Shown here: piece by piece, positions 1 through 12,489 of the stretch
Layout: the number at the start of each line of letters is the position of its first letter
How positions within the stretch are numbered: the stretch's first letter is position 1
Assembly: GCA_945859605.1 (NCBI GenBank)
Contig: OX243819.1
Location: 3,571,537-3,635,536 of the forward strand
Length of the DNA: 64,000 nucleotides
Source: Lumbricus rubellus
Lineage: Eukaryota > Annelida > Clitellata > Crassiclitellata > Lumbricidae
Reading direction: 5' to 3'
Translations under genes and position numbers: made by a program
The notes under the pieces: model-generated
Seen by the model: only the letters and a program-made list of their open reading frames with translations
Databases searched by the model: none
Told to the model about the DNA's origin: nothing

Positions 1-1040
1 TCGGCCAGCCACCCCACCCACCCACGCCCAGTCCTTCGGAGTTGACCCGTGACACCCTTGCAAATCATTTGATTGGAATTTATTTTATGCGTGGGAATCG
101 GTCATAAGAGATAGCAGAGCATTCCTGAATTCTTACCCGACTCACCTAATCTTCAACTCTCTTGTTACACGTCTAACGACACTGCAGAGATGATTAGACT
201 AAGTGTCGTCATCCAGGTCCCTCCTCCTTTATCGAGGCTTGAGACTGGCACTGGCTGAGAACAACTTAATCTTCAACCTTCCATTTCTCGACGTTAACGC
301 CACTCATCTTAACAGTTATACATGCTACTTCCGATTCTTTTTCAAGAGGACTACGACCTCCTTCGGACTATAACCTTTTGGATAAGCCTTGATGGATTTC
401 CTGGAGGTATCATTAGGGAATTTAAAGTGATGCTTTACAAGACTAAGGCGTGAAAGCTGTCTTGCAACCACGCTTAAACTTACCGATCTTGTAGGCAATT
501 TCTGCATTGCATTTAGCACCATACAAGCTAACACATACATGTACAAATGTACATGTAGACTATAATTATATTGCACCTTTGTTTCATTGATCATAATTAT
601 AGCGACACACATAAATGCCAAAAGAAGATCCTCCAAATTTCTCGGACCATTTCTCAATTTACCAGATTTTGCCGAGAAAGGATATTCGACAGCATTTTTG
701 TTTGTTTTCCCAATCAAAGCGGTGTGTTTATCGTTTAGCAAGATTAGTAATCATTGATGTGGTTGGTAAAGCAGCTGCTAACCTGCGCAGGTTTAAATAA
801 ATGCCATCTTATCTATTCGTGATCTCATTTCTAATAGCTTTTACGGCGACGGATGCTGATTTAGAGAGCGAGTGGTGCATACATGTACTGCTACTGTCTT
901 GCAACATGTTCCTACATTGATTGCTTGGAAGAAGAAGAAGCTGCAAACTGCGCACTGCATGGACTGAATTATGGAAGGTGAAATTGGCTCCGACATAAAA
1001 CTGTCTTTATCCGATGCGCAATATGCCTTACGCTTCTTTC
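1..1040. other. No recognised gene
   Basis: AT-rich unique-looking sequence. A minus-strand open frame of 138 codons (325-741) has no splice, domain or composition support. Nothing else was recognised. Confidence 0.6.
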
Positions 1041-1045
1041 GACCT

Positions 1046-1046
<1 letters not shown>

Positions 1047-1125
<79 letters not shown>

Positions 1126-1353
1126 TCTCTGTCTCTGTCTCTTTCTCTGTCTTTCTCTCTATGTGTCTCTGTCTCTGTCTGTGTGCATCTCTATCACTCT
1201 CTCTCACTCTCTCTACCTATGTGTCTCTGTTTCTGTCTCGGTCTGCATATGTCTCTGTCTATATAAGTCTGCCTCTGACTGTTTGTCTGTGTCTTTCTCT
1301 CTGTCTCTGTCACTCACTATCACCATCGCCATCACTGTCTGTCTCTCTCTCTT

Positions 1354-1399
<46 letters not shown>

Positions 1400-1545
1400 T
1401 CTCTTTTTGTCTCTCTTTGTCTCTGTCTTTCTCTTCTCTTTCTTCTATCTCTGTCTTTGTATTTGTCTTTGTGTCTGTATCTGTATCTGTCTCTCTGTCT
1501 GTCTGTCTCTTCTCTGTCTATCTGTATGCCTATTTCTCTTTCTTT
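1047..1545. repeat. (CT)n microsatellite grading into CT/GT-rich repeat
   Basis: Pure CT from 1047 to 1114, then interrupted CT/CTGT sequence to about 1545, including a second pure block near 1360-1387. Open frames here (Leu/Ser/Cys only) are artefacts of the repeat. Confidence 0.95.
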
Positions 1546-2019
1546 AACTTATCCATCTATTTCCCTTCTATGTTTCTACCCAATACACAGTACTGCTTAT
1601 CTTATAAAACGCACGGACCGTTAATTGCGCTTTTATAGTATAAAAATTACACAGATAGATTAGCTAGAGAAATTAGAAAAGAATTGTGTTTCAGACTAAT
1701 TGGGCAGCAAAAATAATATCGTCTCTGATAAACGCTGAGCCCTTACAAGACAAGATTAACTGGGCAATAAAAAGAAAAGGAATGCCCAATGCCCATACAC
1801 GACGTATTAAACAGCATAGTTCTATTTTTGCTGTAGTCTATGCTTGCACTGCTTGGGCCAATTAATTCTATGGTACGGCACATGCAATAAAAGTTTAACA
1901 GAAAATGCATTAATTGTCCATCATGGCCAAGCGTCACCTTAAAAATATGACGATCGATTTTTCTTTTGTTCCAATTCTGTCCAGGTTACGATCACGTTTA
2001 CGGTTCATCCATCCTTTCT

Positions 2020-2172
2020 TATTTTCCTTCATTCCTTCATTCAAGCATTCATTCATTAATTCATTCAAGCATTCGAACATTCGTTCGTTCATTCATTCAT
2101 TCATTCGTTCGTTCATTCAAGCATTCGTTCGTTCGTTCGGTCGGTCGGTCATTCATTCAGTTATTCGTTCAT
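2020..2172. repeat. (ATTC)n/(GTTC)n tetranucleotide array
   Basis: Degenerate attc/gttc units with a short ggtc block at about 2138-2150. It lies between a 32-bp direct repeat (1993-2024 and 2383-2413). Confidence 0.9.
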
Positions 2173-2192
2173 CCACGCAGGGCTGTTTTAAA

Positions 2193-2382
2193 GAAATTTC
2201 TAGAACTGCACAACTCCTTCTTTCCTTTCCCATCCTCCATGATGAATTACTTTCAATCGGAGGACAATGACCTTTTTTGCTCGTTTTAACGGTACAGAAG
2301 TACTTTTGCAACTGCACAAATCCATTTAGAACTGCACATTTTGTGTTCACTATTCAACTGCACGTTTAAAAAGTCATACATT
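2193..2382 (+). mobile_element. Interspersed repeat family R1, copy 1
   Basis: About 190 bp that recur at 6332-6530 and 30158-30362. Shared landmarks: aaatttctagaactgcac, catcctccatg, a cggagga block, taacggtacagaa, and two gaactgcac/caactgcac motifs about 50 bp apart. The element class is unknown. Copy 2 has inverted arms, which suggests that the family is a foldback or MITE-like DNA element of which this is one arm. Confidence 0.6.
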
Positions 2383-2413
2383 CACGTTACGGTTCATCCA
2401 TCCTTTCTTATTT

Positions 2414-3975
2414 TGATTCACGTGCAGACATTCCTTCATGCATTCATCCATTCTTCACTTCGTTCTTCTACGCATCCATCCAGCATTCGCACAAGCTGCT
2501 TTATTCTCTCAGAACAATTTATATAGCGCCCATCGCGGCGTCGGAGGACTCGTCCAACCATTGAATGGACTATTTTCAGCAGCGTATATAGGTTTATCGT
2601 CGCTGCGTTGTTCGTAAGTCATACGCCACCAGAATGCAAATCAAGATGGAAGAAGTTCTTTTGCTGCGATTGCATGCACTCTGCCTTCACGTATGGAGGG
2701 AACGGGGGTACAGAGACAGCAACCTTTGTTCCAGAGATGTTTTATATAGCGCCTGTAATTGAAGAACAAGTGCCGTCATTTGTTGCGCGGCATTTTTCTC
2801 CCACCCAGAGTCGATTAGGGACGAGACAGGAAAGCATTGGAAGTCGTTTAAGTTGCGTGATGTCCAATCGACAGTTTAGATTGGCGAACGTAATTTGCTT
2901 AGCACATGCAGGGAATGAATACCACGGGACAATTACCACCACCACCACCACCACTACCACCACCACTATCACCACCATCTACATCACTACTGCCACTGCG
3001 CCCACCACTTCTGATGTCCGGATAATTCGGAGCGGCACAATCCGGAGCGGACAATTCGGAGCTGGACAATTCGAAGCTGGACAATCCGGAGCTGGACAAT
3101 CCGGAGCGGACAATTCGGAACCGATAGACGAAAGCTTTTGCTCAAATAGAAATTGGATTAGTGAAAATATTGCTGCCTAAAAAATTATAGAAGTTTGATT
3201 GATGAAAACATTGCTACTTCAATAGAAGTTGGATTGATGAAAACAATTCCTGCTTCAATTACTCTGTTGCAATGATACACAATAGTCAATAGTGATCGTA
3301 GATGACAATAATTATTGCTGGTAGGCTTACTTGCGTGACAGAAGTGCCTGGTTCTAACAGACATTGGAATCGAGCGTGTGGCCGGAGTGTGACCAGGGCG
3401 GCTGCTGTCTGATCGACTTTGGAATTCGTCCCTGAAGGGATCGGTCATCCGGTCCGAAGATAATACCTACTTAGCGACATCCTCCATCGGCTATAAACCG
3501 CAAGAGCTCGAAAGAAGAACTGACCGGAAATTGTCATCAGATAAAGATGGCGCTAGAGAAAGATGCTTTTGCAAGATACGGGTCTTTGTTTCTGATGACC
3601 GGAAGGAAGGAAGGACGTCCTGGGTCGTCACTAAACGGAAGTCTAAGTCTACATCCAGGTTTTGTCATGTCATTGCAGTGACGAGATTGTTGCATTCAAC
3701 TGGACAATCGAAAAATTGTTGTCCGGCTAAAGGCTCTGAAACGGCACGGTCTTGTGCGATGCAAATTTTTGCAAAACTTACTCATACAGATTTGTTGGTC
3801 AACGAAGCTATTTTCAGCTTGCAATACGGTGCTTATCGATCTTGTATGACACTAGCTGAATATGATATATTATCTGCCTTCAATCTGGAAATGTCCACTG
3901 GCTTCCTAGGCCTCGTTGCATCCAGTTCAAGACTCTAAATCTTGTGTGCCTTGGGCTGATCTTCTGCATGGGGAC
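2414..3975. other. No supported gene; short simple repeats
   Basis: Contains an ACC/CCA trinucleotide run (about 2934-2975) and an imperfect 12-bp-type tandem repeat with gcggacaattcggag units (about 3018-3120). Two motifs resembling L2-type LINE tails (tatatagcgcc at about 2520 and 2745) are present. Open frames of 135-190 codons have repeat-driven or unremarkable composition. Confidence 0.55.
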
Positions 3976-4050
3976 TAATATGATAATGATGCCCTGTGTT
4001 TAATATGATAATGATGCCCTGTGTTTAATATGATAATGATGCCCTGTGTT
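3976..4050. repeat. 25-bp tandem repeat, three copies
   Basis: Three exact 25-bp units beginning taatatgataatgatgccc at 3976, 4001 and 4026. Confidence 0.95.
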
Positions 4051-4318
4051 TTTCGTTTCTTTTCCAGTTAATTTATTCTGAAACTGTTGCAATTCGTAAT
4101 CTTTTGTGGATATAATTATCAGATTATTACCAAAATGATGATCGCCTTGCTTTGGAATAATTCATGAAGAAACTACTCGATTGCTTAACCGTAGTTCCTA
4201 TAATAAGTGAGTTTGATTTCTTGTGTACACTGAGTTTATCTCTTTCGTCGACTATAATATGCTCGTAAATTTTTAGAGCGAATTATAACAGAAAAGATAC
4301 TATAAATAGAATTTCCAT

Positions 4319-4411
4319 TGATGATGATGATGATGATGATGATGATGACGACGACGACGATGACGATGACGATGATGATGATGATGATGGTTATGATGAT
4401 GATGATGATGA
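4319..4411. repeat. (GAT)n/(GAC)n microsatellite
   Basis: Trinucleotide array with a central gacgacgac/gatgac segment. Confidence 0.95.
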
Positions 4412-5472
4412 CTAACTTGACACCAAACTGTAAAATATTACTTTTTGTGACAATACGAAAAACTACCGACTATTCCCAGAAAAGTTTATAGAAATAAGAG
4501 ATAATTACTTACATAAACTACCGGCGATTTCTGATTATCTTGCATAAAATTAATGATTTCTATGTATTTTATGTAAATTTACAGTGAGTTTGACAAAAAG
4601 GTCTTTCTTAAAAATATAGGTTTCTTAAAGGATATTCCATCAAAAGGTTTCTGTGTTAATTCACTCGGAAAATTTATGATTTTTCTGCGTATAGCCTCAG
4701 CCAAAACCTTTCACTGCCTCTGTTACGGCAATGCCCTAACGTCTATCTTATCTGTTATAGATAGTTGTATCGGGAGCGCCTCTGTGTTGCTGCGTGGCGC
4801 TTTAGAAATCTTAGATTACGATTTCAATTACAATCAAATAGGCAAACTATGACACCTGTTTATTTAAAATCACCAGTTCCCAAACTAATCATGTGGAGAA
4901 CGGAAAATGTTTTTTTATCGTGATGTAATTTATGAAATCTATACGCTGCTGCGAAACTGTTTGTTTTGCTGATACGGGTCGCGTTTCGCGTTTCGCGTGT
5001 GCCAATCTGTGGTAAGAGCAATTTTATGTTTCCACCCCCAATGAATGCCAATGAACGTGCGTTTCTATGGTAACCACATTCTCAGAAAAACGTCGCCAGC
5101 AAAGATCCAATCGCACCGACTAGGATGATTCCCATGAGAATGTTGCAATTGTGGCATATGGGAGTTTGGAGTAGCTATCTTCTAGCATACCACACTCTAA
5201 ACATGATACATAGGCCTACCGGACCACCGGTACGCAGTTTAGCACAGGCAAGAATCTTTTCTTATACGTGCAGTTATTATGAAAACTTGGTCTGAATTTA
5301 GATGCAAGTCTCATCTTCAGTAGACGTTTTTAGTGTCGGTGGTTAGTTATATCGAGAGTTGTTTTATGCTTCGTTTAGTTTTATAGACGAGCTTTATGAT
5401 GGTTCCAAATCTAAGAGATTGCGAATTAAACGACAAATTTCCAATCGAGAAGCACCGTAAACCTTCTTTATC
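4412..5472. other. No recognised gene; short LINE-tail-like motif
   Basis: Mostly AT-rich unique sequence. At 4769-4815, cgggagcgcctctg followed by tggcgctttagaa resembles the 3' hairpin tail of the L2-like LINEs at 37121 and 41750. Confidence 0.45.
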
Positions 5473-5808
5473 GTGAACATCATCGGACAAGGCGAAACCG
5501 AACGAGTTTCAACTCTGAAAGCTGATTCTTATCACTGCCGGTGCGATGCGCCAGTCGCCATGTCCAGTTGGGGATGGGGTTCGGAGCATCTGCCGAACTG
5601 TGATCAGATTTCAGAGGCAGCGGATGATTATGTCGAGAGTCCTCACGAAAACCATCCGGAATTATCTAATTTCGGCAGCGGGTCTTTGATCGGCCGGTGG
5701 TCGGCGCGGCGGTGCCACCGCTCGCCTTTGTCTGCGACCACTTCTCGTTCCAAGACTCGTCGCAGTAGTAAATTCGACGACAGGACGCGCTCGAGGAATA
5801 CGGAATGA
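5473..5808 (+). other. Open stretch, possible upstream exon of unknown gene
   Basis: A 111-codon open frame with coding-like composition (MSSWGWGSEHLPNCDQISE, then Ser/Arg-rich sequence) lies upstream of the gene model. A cytosolic N-terminal exon before TM1 would fit this character. However, no good phase-0 donor to meet exon 1 was seen, and the opposite strand is open too. It is recorded as a candidate only. Confidence 0.2.
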
Positions 5809-5869
5809 AGACGAAGAGGTAGAGGGAGCTCAACAGAAGAAGACAAAGAAGCTTAACCCTTTGAGGGAG

Positions 5870-6325
5870 GGGTGATGCCACCGGTGGTTCAACCCCCTTC
5901 CACTCTTCACCCCTTCCCTCTGAAGGGATCCCTTCAGTCACCGTCGAACTCTTTGTTGCTTCAATCCGCTAAACTGCGCAGAAACGTGACTGTTCTTTGC
6001 TGGACGGGAATTCCTTCGTCCGTCTGGGGGCTATACGACGTATACGTGTGTGCGTGGGCTCGCCATCGTTAACTTTAATATCAACCGATTACATGTAATA
6101 TACTTTATCGATCACCATAATTCTAATACATAGAGATAAGCGATTTGTATGCATTGTTTCGACTCCTAATGACTGTTCTGTTCACGACGTTGCATACAGT
6201 AGTTGCAGTTCGTTCATAATAACACATTAATTCTGTTCATGATGCTGTTCCATAGAGCTCTGCAGTTTGTTATTATCTACATTGCAATGAACATTTCGCT
6301 TAATTCTTCTGTTAACTGCAGCAGA
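5870..6325. other. No recognised gene
   Basis: Open frames up to 66 codons, no domain or splice support. Confidence 0.5.
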
Positions 6326-6329
6326 GAAT

Positions 6330-6866
6330 TTTTAAGGAATTTTTAGAATTGAACAACCCATCCTTTCTTTTTCCATCCTCCATGGTAAATTACTCCAAAA
6401 CGGAGGAAAATTACCGTTTGAAACTAGTTTTAACGGTACAGAAATGCTTCTGCAACTGCACACATCCATTTAGAACTGCACATTCTGTGTACAACTGCAC
6501 GCTAAAAAGCCTGAACTGCAGATTTTTTAGCTTGAAGTTCTACACCGTATGTGCAGTTCCAAATGGATGTGTGCAGTAACTGTGGAAGCACTTATGTGCA
6601 GCAGCTGTATTGGCTGTATTATGGCGCCGACGACGTCCTACCGATGGCTGTCGTGCGTTGATTTTAGCGTTTTCCATTTTTCCTATGCTTGGCATAAGTG
6701 GCGAAATTGGTTCTGCATGTGCGCTTGTCAAATGCAAATTAAGGCTACTTACTTACTTACATAGCTAACAATATATAAAAAAGGTCACTGTCCCCTATTT
6801 GGAGTAATTGACCATGGAGGATGATAAGGGAAAAAGGGGACGTTGTGAAGTTCTAAACTTCCTTTG
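6330..6866. mobile_element. Foldback/MITE-like element, R1 family copy 2 with inverted arms
   Basis: The left arm (6332-6530) matches R1 copies 1 and 3. The reverse complement of its motifs recurs on the right: atgtgcagttccaaatggat near 6550 pairs with the left atccatttagaactgcac, and gaccatggaggatgataagg near 6810 pairs with the left ccttt...catcctccatggt. The outer ends aaggaattttta and taaacttccttt also pair. The element therefore folds on itself over about 535 bp. No transposase frame is present. Confidence 0.65.
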
Positions 6867-7149
6867 ATACATCCCTGTGTTCCCGCTTCCCACCAGCCAA
6901 ATCGTCTATCCATGCGCTCTTCGACTCGTGGAGATCTTCCGCGCTTTCGTACATAGATGCGAGAACTTCTCGTGTTGTCGAGCGTGTCGCCACATTAGAA
7001 AACAGACGAGGTGGACATTCGGTTAATAATAACCTAAAATTGTTTAAACGAAGTTTCCCTATGGGTTTAGAGAGTCTTCCATTAGCAATTCGCGATACTT
7101 CACCGCATAAATATATCTCACGAAACATTGTCAAGGTCACTTAAGTCGC

Positions 7150-8674
7150 GCTTATTTGCAACTATCGGGTAGCAACGCTAAGCGCCTTCACAAGGTTATT
7201 ATAAGGCGCATAAAAACATTCATATGCATACATACACACACCTATAACAAGTGTAGCCTACTCTTTATAATCTACGAAGGTCGTGCCGTTCTAACACTAT
7301 GCGCAACACCGTTGAGCAAAGGACTTGTTTGCCTGTGGTGGTGGTGAAGAAGAAGCAGGAAGCGAGAATAATTAATGGGAGTCGCCGTGAAATAGTTGAG
7401 GCGTGGCAGCCATCAAATCGACTTCTCACCCCTCTGTCTTCGTGGAAGTCGTTCGGTGGCGTCGTTCTGCGCTGGGAACATAAAAACGAACGCCGTCCAA
7501 TCAAGAATGTTTATATTGTCTGATTGATGAGGAAAGTTGTCCGCGAAGGAGCAGGAGGATGATTATGGGTGGTGCTACTATTAATCCCATAAGCCACAAG
7601 GACAAACGAATTACGAGTGGATAAATATTGGAAGCATGCGGTCGAGTTCAGTGGCGTCTACCAATGGGGGGGGGGGGGGTTGGGGTTGGGAGAACGTTCT
7701 CCCACGACTTCTGAAAGTGGGGGGGGGTTTGACGTTTTTGGGTCTAAATTGGGGGGGTTTGCTGAATTCCTATTAAATAAAGGCCTGGAATACGAAAATT
7801 ATTGTCGAAAACACATGTTGCCTCGAACTAACGAACCCACGGTTCGCTTGAAGTCACATATTTGGTAGGGAGTACAACAACTCATAGACATTAGTGCCAG
7901 TCAGGTCTCTGGCATACAAGGGTGAATCACAGTCATTCGGAATTGACCTCTTATCACCAGGTCCTGTCATGCTTACTGACGGATTCAAGCCGAAGCCCAC
8001 GCCACGGCAGGTGATGAAGGGAACAAAATTAATGATGCGACGGTCGCGCAGCAAGAATCAAACGACCCGTTAGATACTTGCTGTGCAAGTGCAGCTTGCC
8101 TCAGTCTCCTGATACGACGGACAGTGGTCCCTTCTGTAAAAGTAGCCTAAGCCTAATTAAGCTAATAACAGATGTTTCGTATTAGATTCCCAGCCAGCAG
8201 ATCGCTTAAATGGATAAGAACAGGTCTGATGTAGACCTACATGTAAACAGTCTTTTCATGCTAGAGATGCAGCCGTAAAGACTTAGTGCTAGAAGTGAGA
8301 TGATAGTCATTATAGCCTACTATAGACAACCAAATTTGACTGTTTATGTGTCATTTTTTCTTATTTCGCGAAGAGTTGCATCGACATCAGCAGGAGTTTT
8401 CAACAGGTAAAGGTCTGCCTACACAGAGAATTTCTGTGGAGAATTCGAATTCTTAATTTCGAGCTTCTAAGCGCATGGACGGAGACTTAAAGAGGGGGAG
8501 GAACGGAGATGCTTATAATTATCGTCCCAATGTTTAAGAAATATTTCTTAAATATTATAATTTACTATGTACAGTGTTATCCACTATTTATCTGTAATGA
8601 GAATTCGTATAAGATAGCAGCTTAAAAGCTACCATAACATTTTACAAATAAAAAAATTGAACAATGGGACATTT
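7150..8674. other. No recognised gene; G-run-rich repeat
   Basis: Several poly-G tracts (7668-7680, 7721-7728, 7751-7757) lie in a short repeat with agaacgttctcccac. Similar ggttctcccactccaa sequence recurs at about 10220-10250. No coding signal. Confidence 0.45.
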
Positions 8675-9365
8675 ATTCAAGTCTTAAACCACATCTAGGC
8701 CCTACATGTATGAGCACTGAAATCATGACAGCTTAAAAGGCTAGGCCTACGGCTACAATGTGCAAATCCAAAAATTGCATACAATTGGAAGTCAACACTC
8801 CAAAGTCTTAAACCATGGCTAGGCTATCAGCATTGAAAAATGAAAAATCTTACCATGACACTATGGAAATTCAAATAAGCTTAAGTTAAAAGAAAACTAG
8901 GATTACCGGGTAGGCGATGTCTTTATTGAAGTCTTAAACCATCTCTTTCAACAATGAAATTATGAAAACTTTTTGACATGACGGCTTCAAGTGTTAGCCT
9001 ACCATTACAGTGTGGAAATTTGAAAAATTATAATAATTGGAGGGGACAGTTTTGAAGTCTCAAACCACGACTATCAGCACTGAAATGATGAGCAATTTCA
9101 TTAAAATGACAGCCTACCATTACAGTGTGGAAATTTGAAAAATTATAATAATTGGAGGAAACAGTTTTGAAGTCTCAAACCACGACTATCAGCACTGAAA
9201 TGATGAACAATTTCATTAAAATGACAGCCTACCATTACAGTGTGGAAATTTGAAAAATTATAATAATTGGAGGGGACAGTTTTGAAGTCTCAAACCACGA
9301 CTATCAGCACTGAAATGATGAACAATTTCATTAAAATGACAGCCTACCATTGCAGCGTGGAATTT
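8675..9365. repeat. 115-bp tandem satellite, about six units
   Basis: The accattacag motif occurs at 9001, 9116 and 9231, with accattgcag at 9346: an exact 115-bp period. The internal landmark gaagtctcaaaccacgac is present in each. Three older diverged units (gtcttaaaccac near 8685, 8815 and 8930) precede the near-identical ones, so the right side has been homogenised more recently. Confidence 0.92.
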
Positions 9366-9369
9366 CAAA

Positions 9370-10765
9370 CCATTTTCAACATTAGGGAGGGGAACATCCT
9401 CCCAAACCCCTCCCGCTTTGGCGATCATCCTTCGGCTGCTCGTTTGCACCTCCCCCCAAAACCCAGGACCAAGTCTCCGTCTGTGTTTAATCGCAATATT
9501 TCATTTCGATTACTGCAGCAACAGGATATTTTGCAATGGTGAGTTTGATCATTAATAATTATATATCCTAGGCTATACAACGTTTCCACTTGCCTGTTAA
9601 GCATACCATTTTAGGCCTACATGTATTTGGCCATAGGTAGAGCTGAGTCATATATTGCGTCTTGATTTTGCTTAGGCCAAGATGAGCACCCCTAAATTCC
9701 CTGTTCTCACGGGCGGAGTTTGGTTTCCGTTCTTGGGAGGGGGGGGGGCTAATGCCTTCTTGGGGGGTGGCTAAGTCCGGAAAAAGATATAATTTTCATG
9801 GTAGAAAAGCTGAAACTGAGCCTTCTTGGGGGCTTAGCCTCCCCTACACCTGATAAACTCTGCCCATGCATGTTCTTTGCTCAAACATTTGCGTTTGAAG
9901 TTCATCCCAGAAATTAAAAGGTAGGCAATAAATTATGATGACACGCTATCGGTCAATTGCAGTCTCTTACAATGGCCATACATATAAACAATCGTATTTT
10001 CGATTCCTCCCCACGCGCATCCGTGCATTTTGTTGACACCCCTATCCTATTAATGCATGTAGGCCCTATACGTCTTAATCAGACATTTAATTGGCGTACG
10101 CACATTCTGCCGAGCCACCTCTGTACGCAAATCGCCTAAATCCAGTGATCCTTCCCCTCCGTGCGTATACATAATGTATGAATAGATTCTCATACAATTA
10201 TTGAAGTCGGCGATAATGGGGGGGTTGGTTCTCCCACTCCAAGTGGGGGGGTTAGACGCCACTGCGGCCCACTGGTCGAGTTAGGTGACGCACTTCCGGT
10301 GACGTAGTCGACCACAGCATACGAACATCGCAAAACAAACAGGCTGTATAATACGTTATAAAAACGGTACTGTGTCCTTATTGGTTGGTTATTAACTGTG
10401 TCATAAATTATGGCAGATAGTTCGCGTCACCCTCATTCATGCTACAGGCTTGCGACTGGTACAGCAACCTGTAAAGTAGTATTCGTGTCACTTTCAATAA
10501 GGTTGCGGATGACAAGGCCTGAATTTACTGACATTCAGCAACAGCTTCTAGCAAAACAATATTTATTTTGTTTAGACTCCTGATGGATAATTCTATGCAC
10601 CTCTGAAAAAATGTTCTGCTCCTTATAAAATCCCAATTGATCCTTGACACATTGGGTAAAATCATGCTAATGTTATTCCCTCATCCATCAAATATTTCTA
10701 TCAGCAAATTCCTTTTAAGCAGATCTGCATGCGTCTGTCACAACCAGTGTTGGAAATGAGAGATT
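9370..10765. other. No recognised gene
   Basis: Contains poly-G tracts (9738-9747, 10220-10226, 10244-10250) within repeats of the type gggggctaatgcc. No coding or splice support. Confidence 0.45.
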
Positions 10766-10767
10766 AT

Positions 10768-10975
10768 AGATTGATTTACTTATTGAATTGTTGGGTGATT
10801 GATTGTTTGATTGACTGATAGATTGATAGATTGATTGCTTGATTGATTCACTCATTGATACATTGATTCATAGATTGATTGTTTGATTGATTGATGGATT
10901 GATTGATTGATGGATTGATTAATTGATTGATTGCTTGATTGATATAGCGATTGACCGACTGATTGATATATAATA
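10768..10975. repeat. (GATT)n degenerate microsatellite
   Basis: About 200 bp of attgattgattg with variants. Confidence 0.93.
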
Positions 10976-11328
10976 TTTGGTGAATGGTTGGTTGAGAATG
11001 ATAACCAAGTTCACTGAATCATTCTCGTAGCAAGAGCGTTTGTGATATTTTCCAATTTCACAAGATCCATCTGATACATAAAATATTGTATTTTATTATC
11101 ATCATCATCAATGGTTCATGACACCAGGCATTTTTGCGGCAATGGGCGAGAATAATATTGTGCTCAACGTCGTACTGAATCATTTGTCATGTTCAAAGCT
11201 GCTCTCAGTGTTTGTCTAAAGCTTGTTTTGTCTTCATTTACGCTGTCTATCAATGGAGGGCAGTCTTTGTTTTGATTTTTCTTGCGATTCCTGCAAGTAG
11301 TGCGCTGTAATGTGCGATATTTCACCAT

Positions 11329-11332
<4 letters not shown>

Positions 11333-11407
<75 letters not shown>
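11333..11407. repeat. (CT)n microsatellite
   Basis: 75 bp of uninterrupted CT. Confidence 0.97.
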
Positions 11408-11409
<2 letters not shown>

Positions 11410-11410
<1 letters not shown>

Positions 11411-12280
11411 GCCAAACTATAATTTCATTTATAGCTAATCGATATACGTCTTCTAATCAATAGTTGTTGTTTCACAAACTCATCAATATTTGTGTTTTCA
11501 ACGATGCTGCTTAGTAACGATGTTGTTAATGACTGTTCAATTCTTAGAATATATCAGGTCAGTCAGCGGACCATGCATATTGCATAAACGTTATTACAAT
11601 GTTATGAGCATTCTTACTCAACTGCTACTTTGAGTATCGTCTCTTCCCTGGCAAAATCAATGATCCAGCACATGAGCCAATAACCCTTCCTAAACCCGCC
11701 TTTTGCTCTTCACGTCCATGAGCTCGCGACAGAGTAATGCCCAATTTTCTATAGTCTGACTCATGAAAATTTATACGAAGGATGATCATAATATTCTAGA
11801 GTCTAGAGTGTATGACCCGCAATATATTTGTGACAAGTATGGCCGAATTGTATTACAAAAAAGAACTATATAATCCAAATTGCGGTCAGCAATATTCGTA
11901 AAATAAAGGACAGACCTACTTACTCATTTACTTTAACATTCCTTAGCCTATAATATTATGTCTCTTTCTTTCCTGCTGTTGCATTCTGGGCCATGTTGCC
12001 AATTGTTCTATTTCTTTCGGCACTTACATTTATCATGTTCGCCTTCTTATCTAAGCTTATTTCTTTTTGTTTGTTTCCCATCCGCTCCTATTTTTATCTT
12101 GGTGTCATACGTGTATATTTCCATCAGCGAACTCGTTTATTTTTGTCTCGTGTCTCGCTTCGATCTCTGACCTGGCCTGCTTTCATGCCTATCATCATGC
12201 TCTTCATATTTCCTTGTCGTTATGCTTCTATTTATCTTGTGCTCTATTTTTTATTTCCCTCGTGACCAGCATCGTCTTCT
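11410..12280. other. No recognised gene
   Basis: AT-rich, then pyrimidine-rich from about 11955. Open frames up to 123 codons are compositionally biased and without splice support. Confidence 0.5.
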
Positions 12281-12288
12281 CTCCTGCC

Positions 12289-12470
12289 ATTGAGGGGCAC
12301 AGTGGAGAAGAGAAATGTTTGATGCATTGGGACCGGAAGGTTGTCGGTTCGAATCCACCTCAAGCCGCAGCAATTGCTCATGCGCTTCGACGTGAAACTC
12401 TGAATCAGTGTCCGCGCTATAGTTGGGAAAGCATCTGAGTAGGATATCTGGAAGGGGCGCTATAGCAAGT
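12289..12470 (+). mobile_element. tRNA-derived SINE
   Basis: A pol III B box (ggttcgaatcc, about 12346-12356) lies downstream of a degenerate A-box-like start (ggcacagtggagaag). The tRNA-like head is followed by an unrelated body ending in cgctatagcaag, similar to the gcgctatataa ending of the L2-like LINEs here. Such a shared tail is common for SINEs that use a partner LINE's machinery (family knowledge); the pairing here is inferred. Confidence 0.6.
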
Positions 12471-12489
12471 ACTCATACATTCAAGTGTA

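Noticed and set aside
6853..7140. 95-codon minus-strand frame, and a + frame with LKLFKRSFPMGLESLPLAIR
   Set aside because: The + frame is faintly like the C-terminal end of LINE RTs (L-P-x-x-I-R), but too short and diverged to call.
8675..9365. CRISPR-like array
   Set aside because: The units are tandem without spacers, and the genome is eukaryotic.
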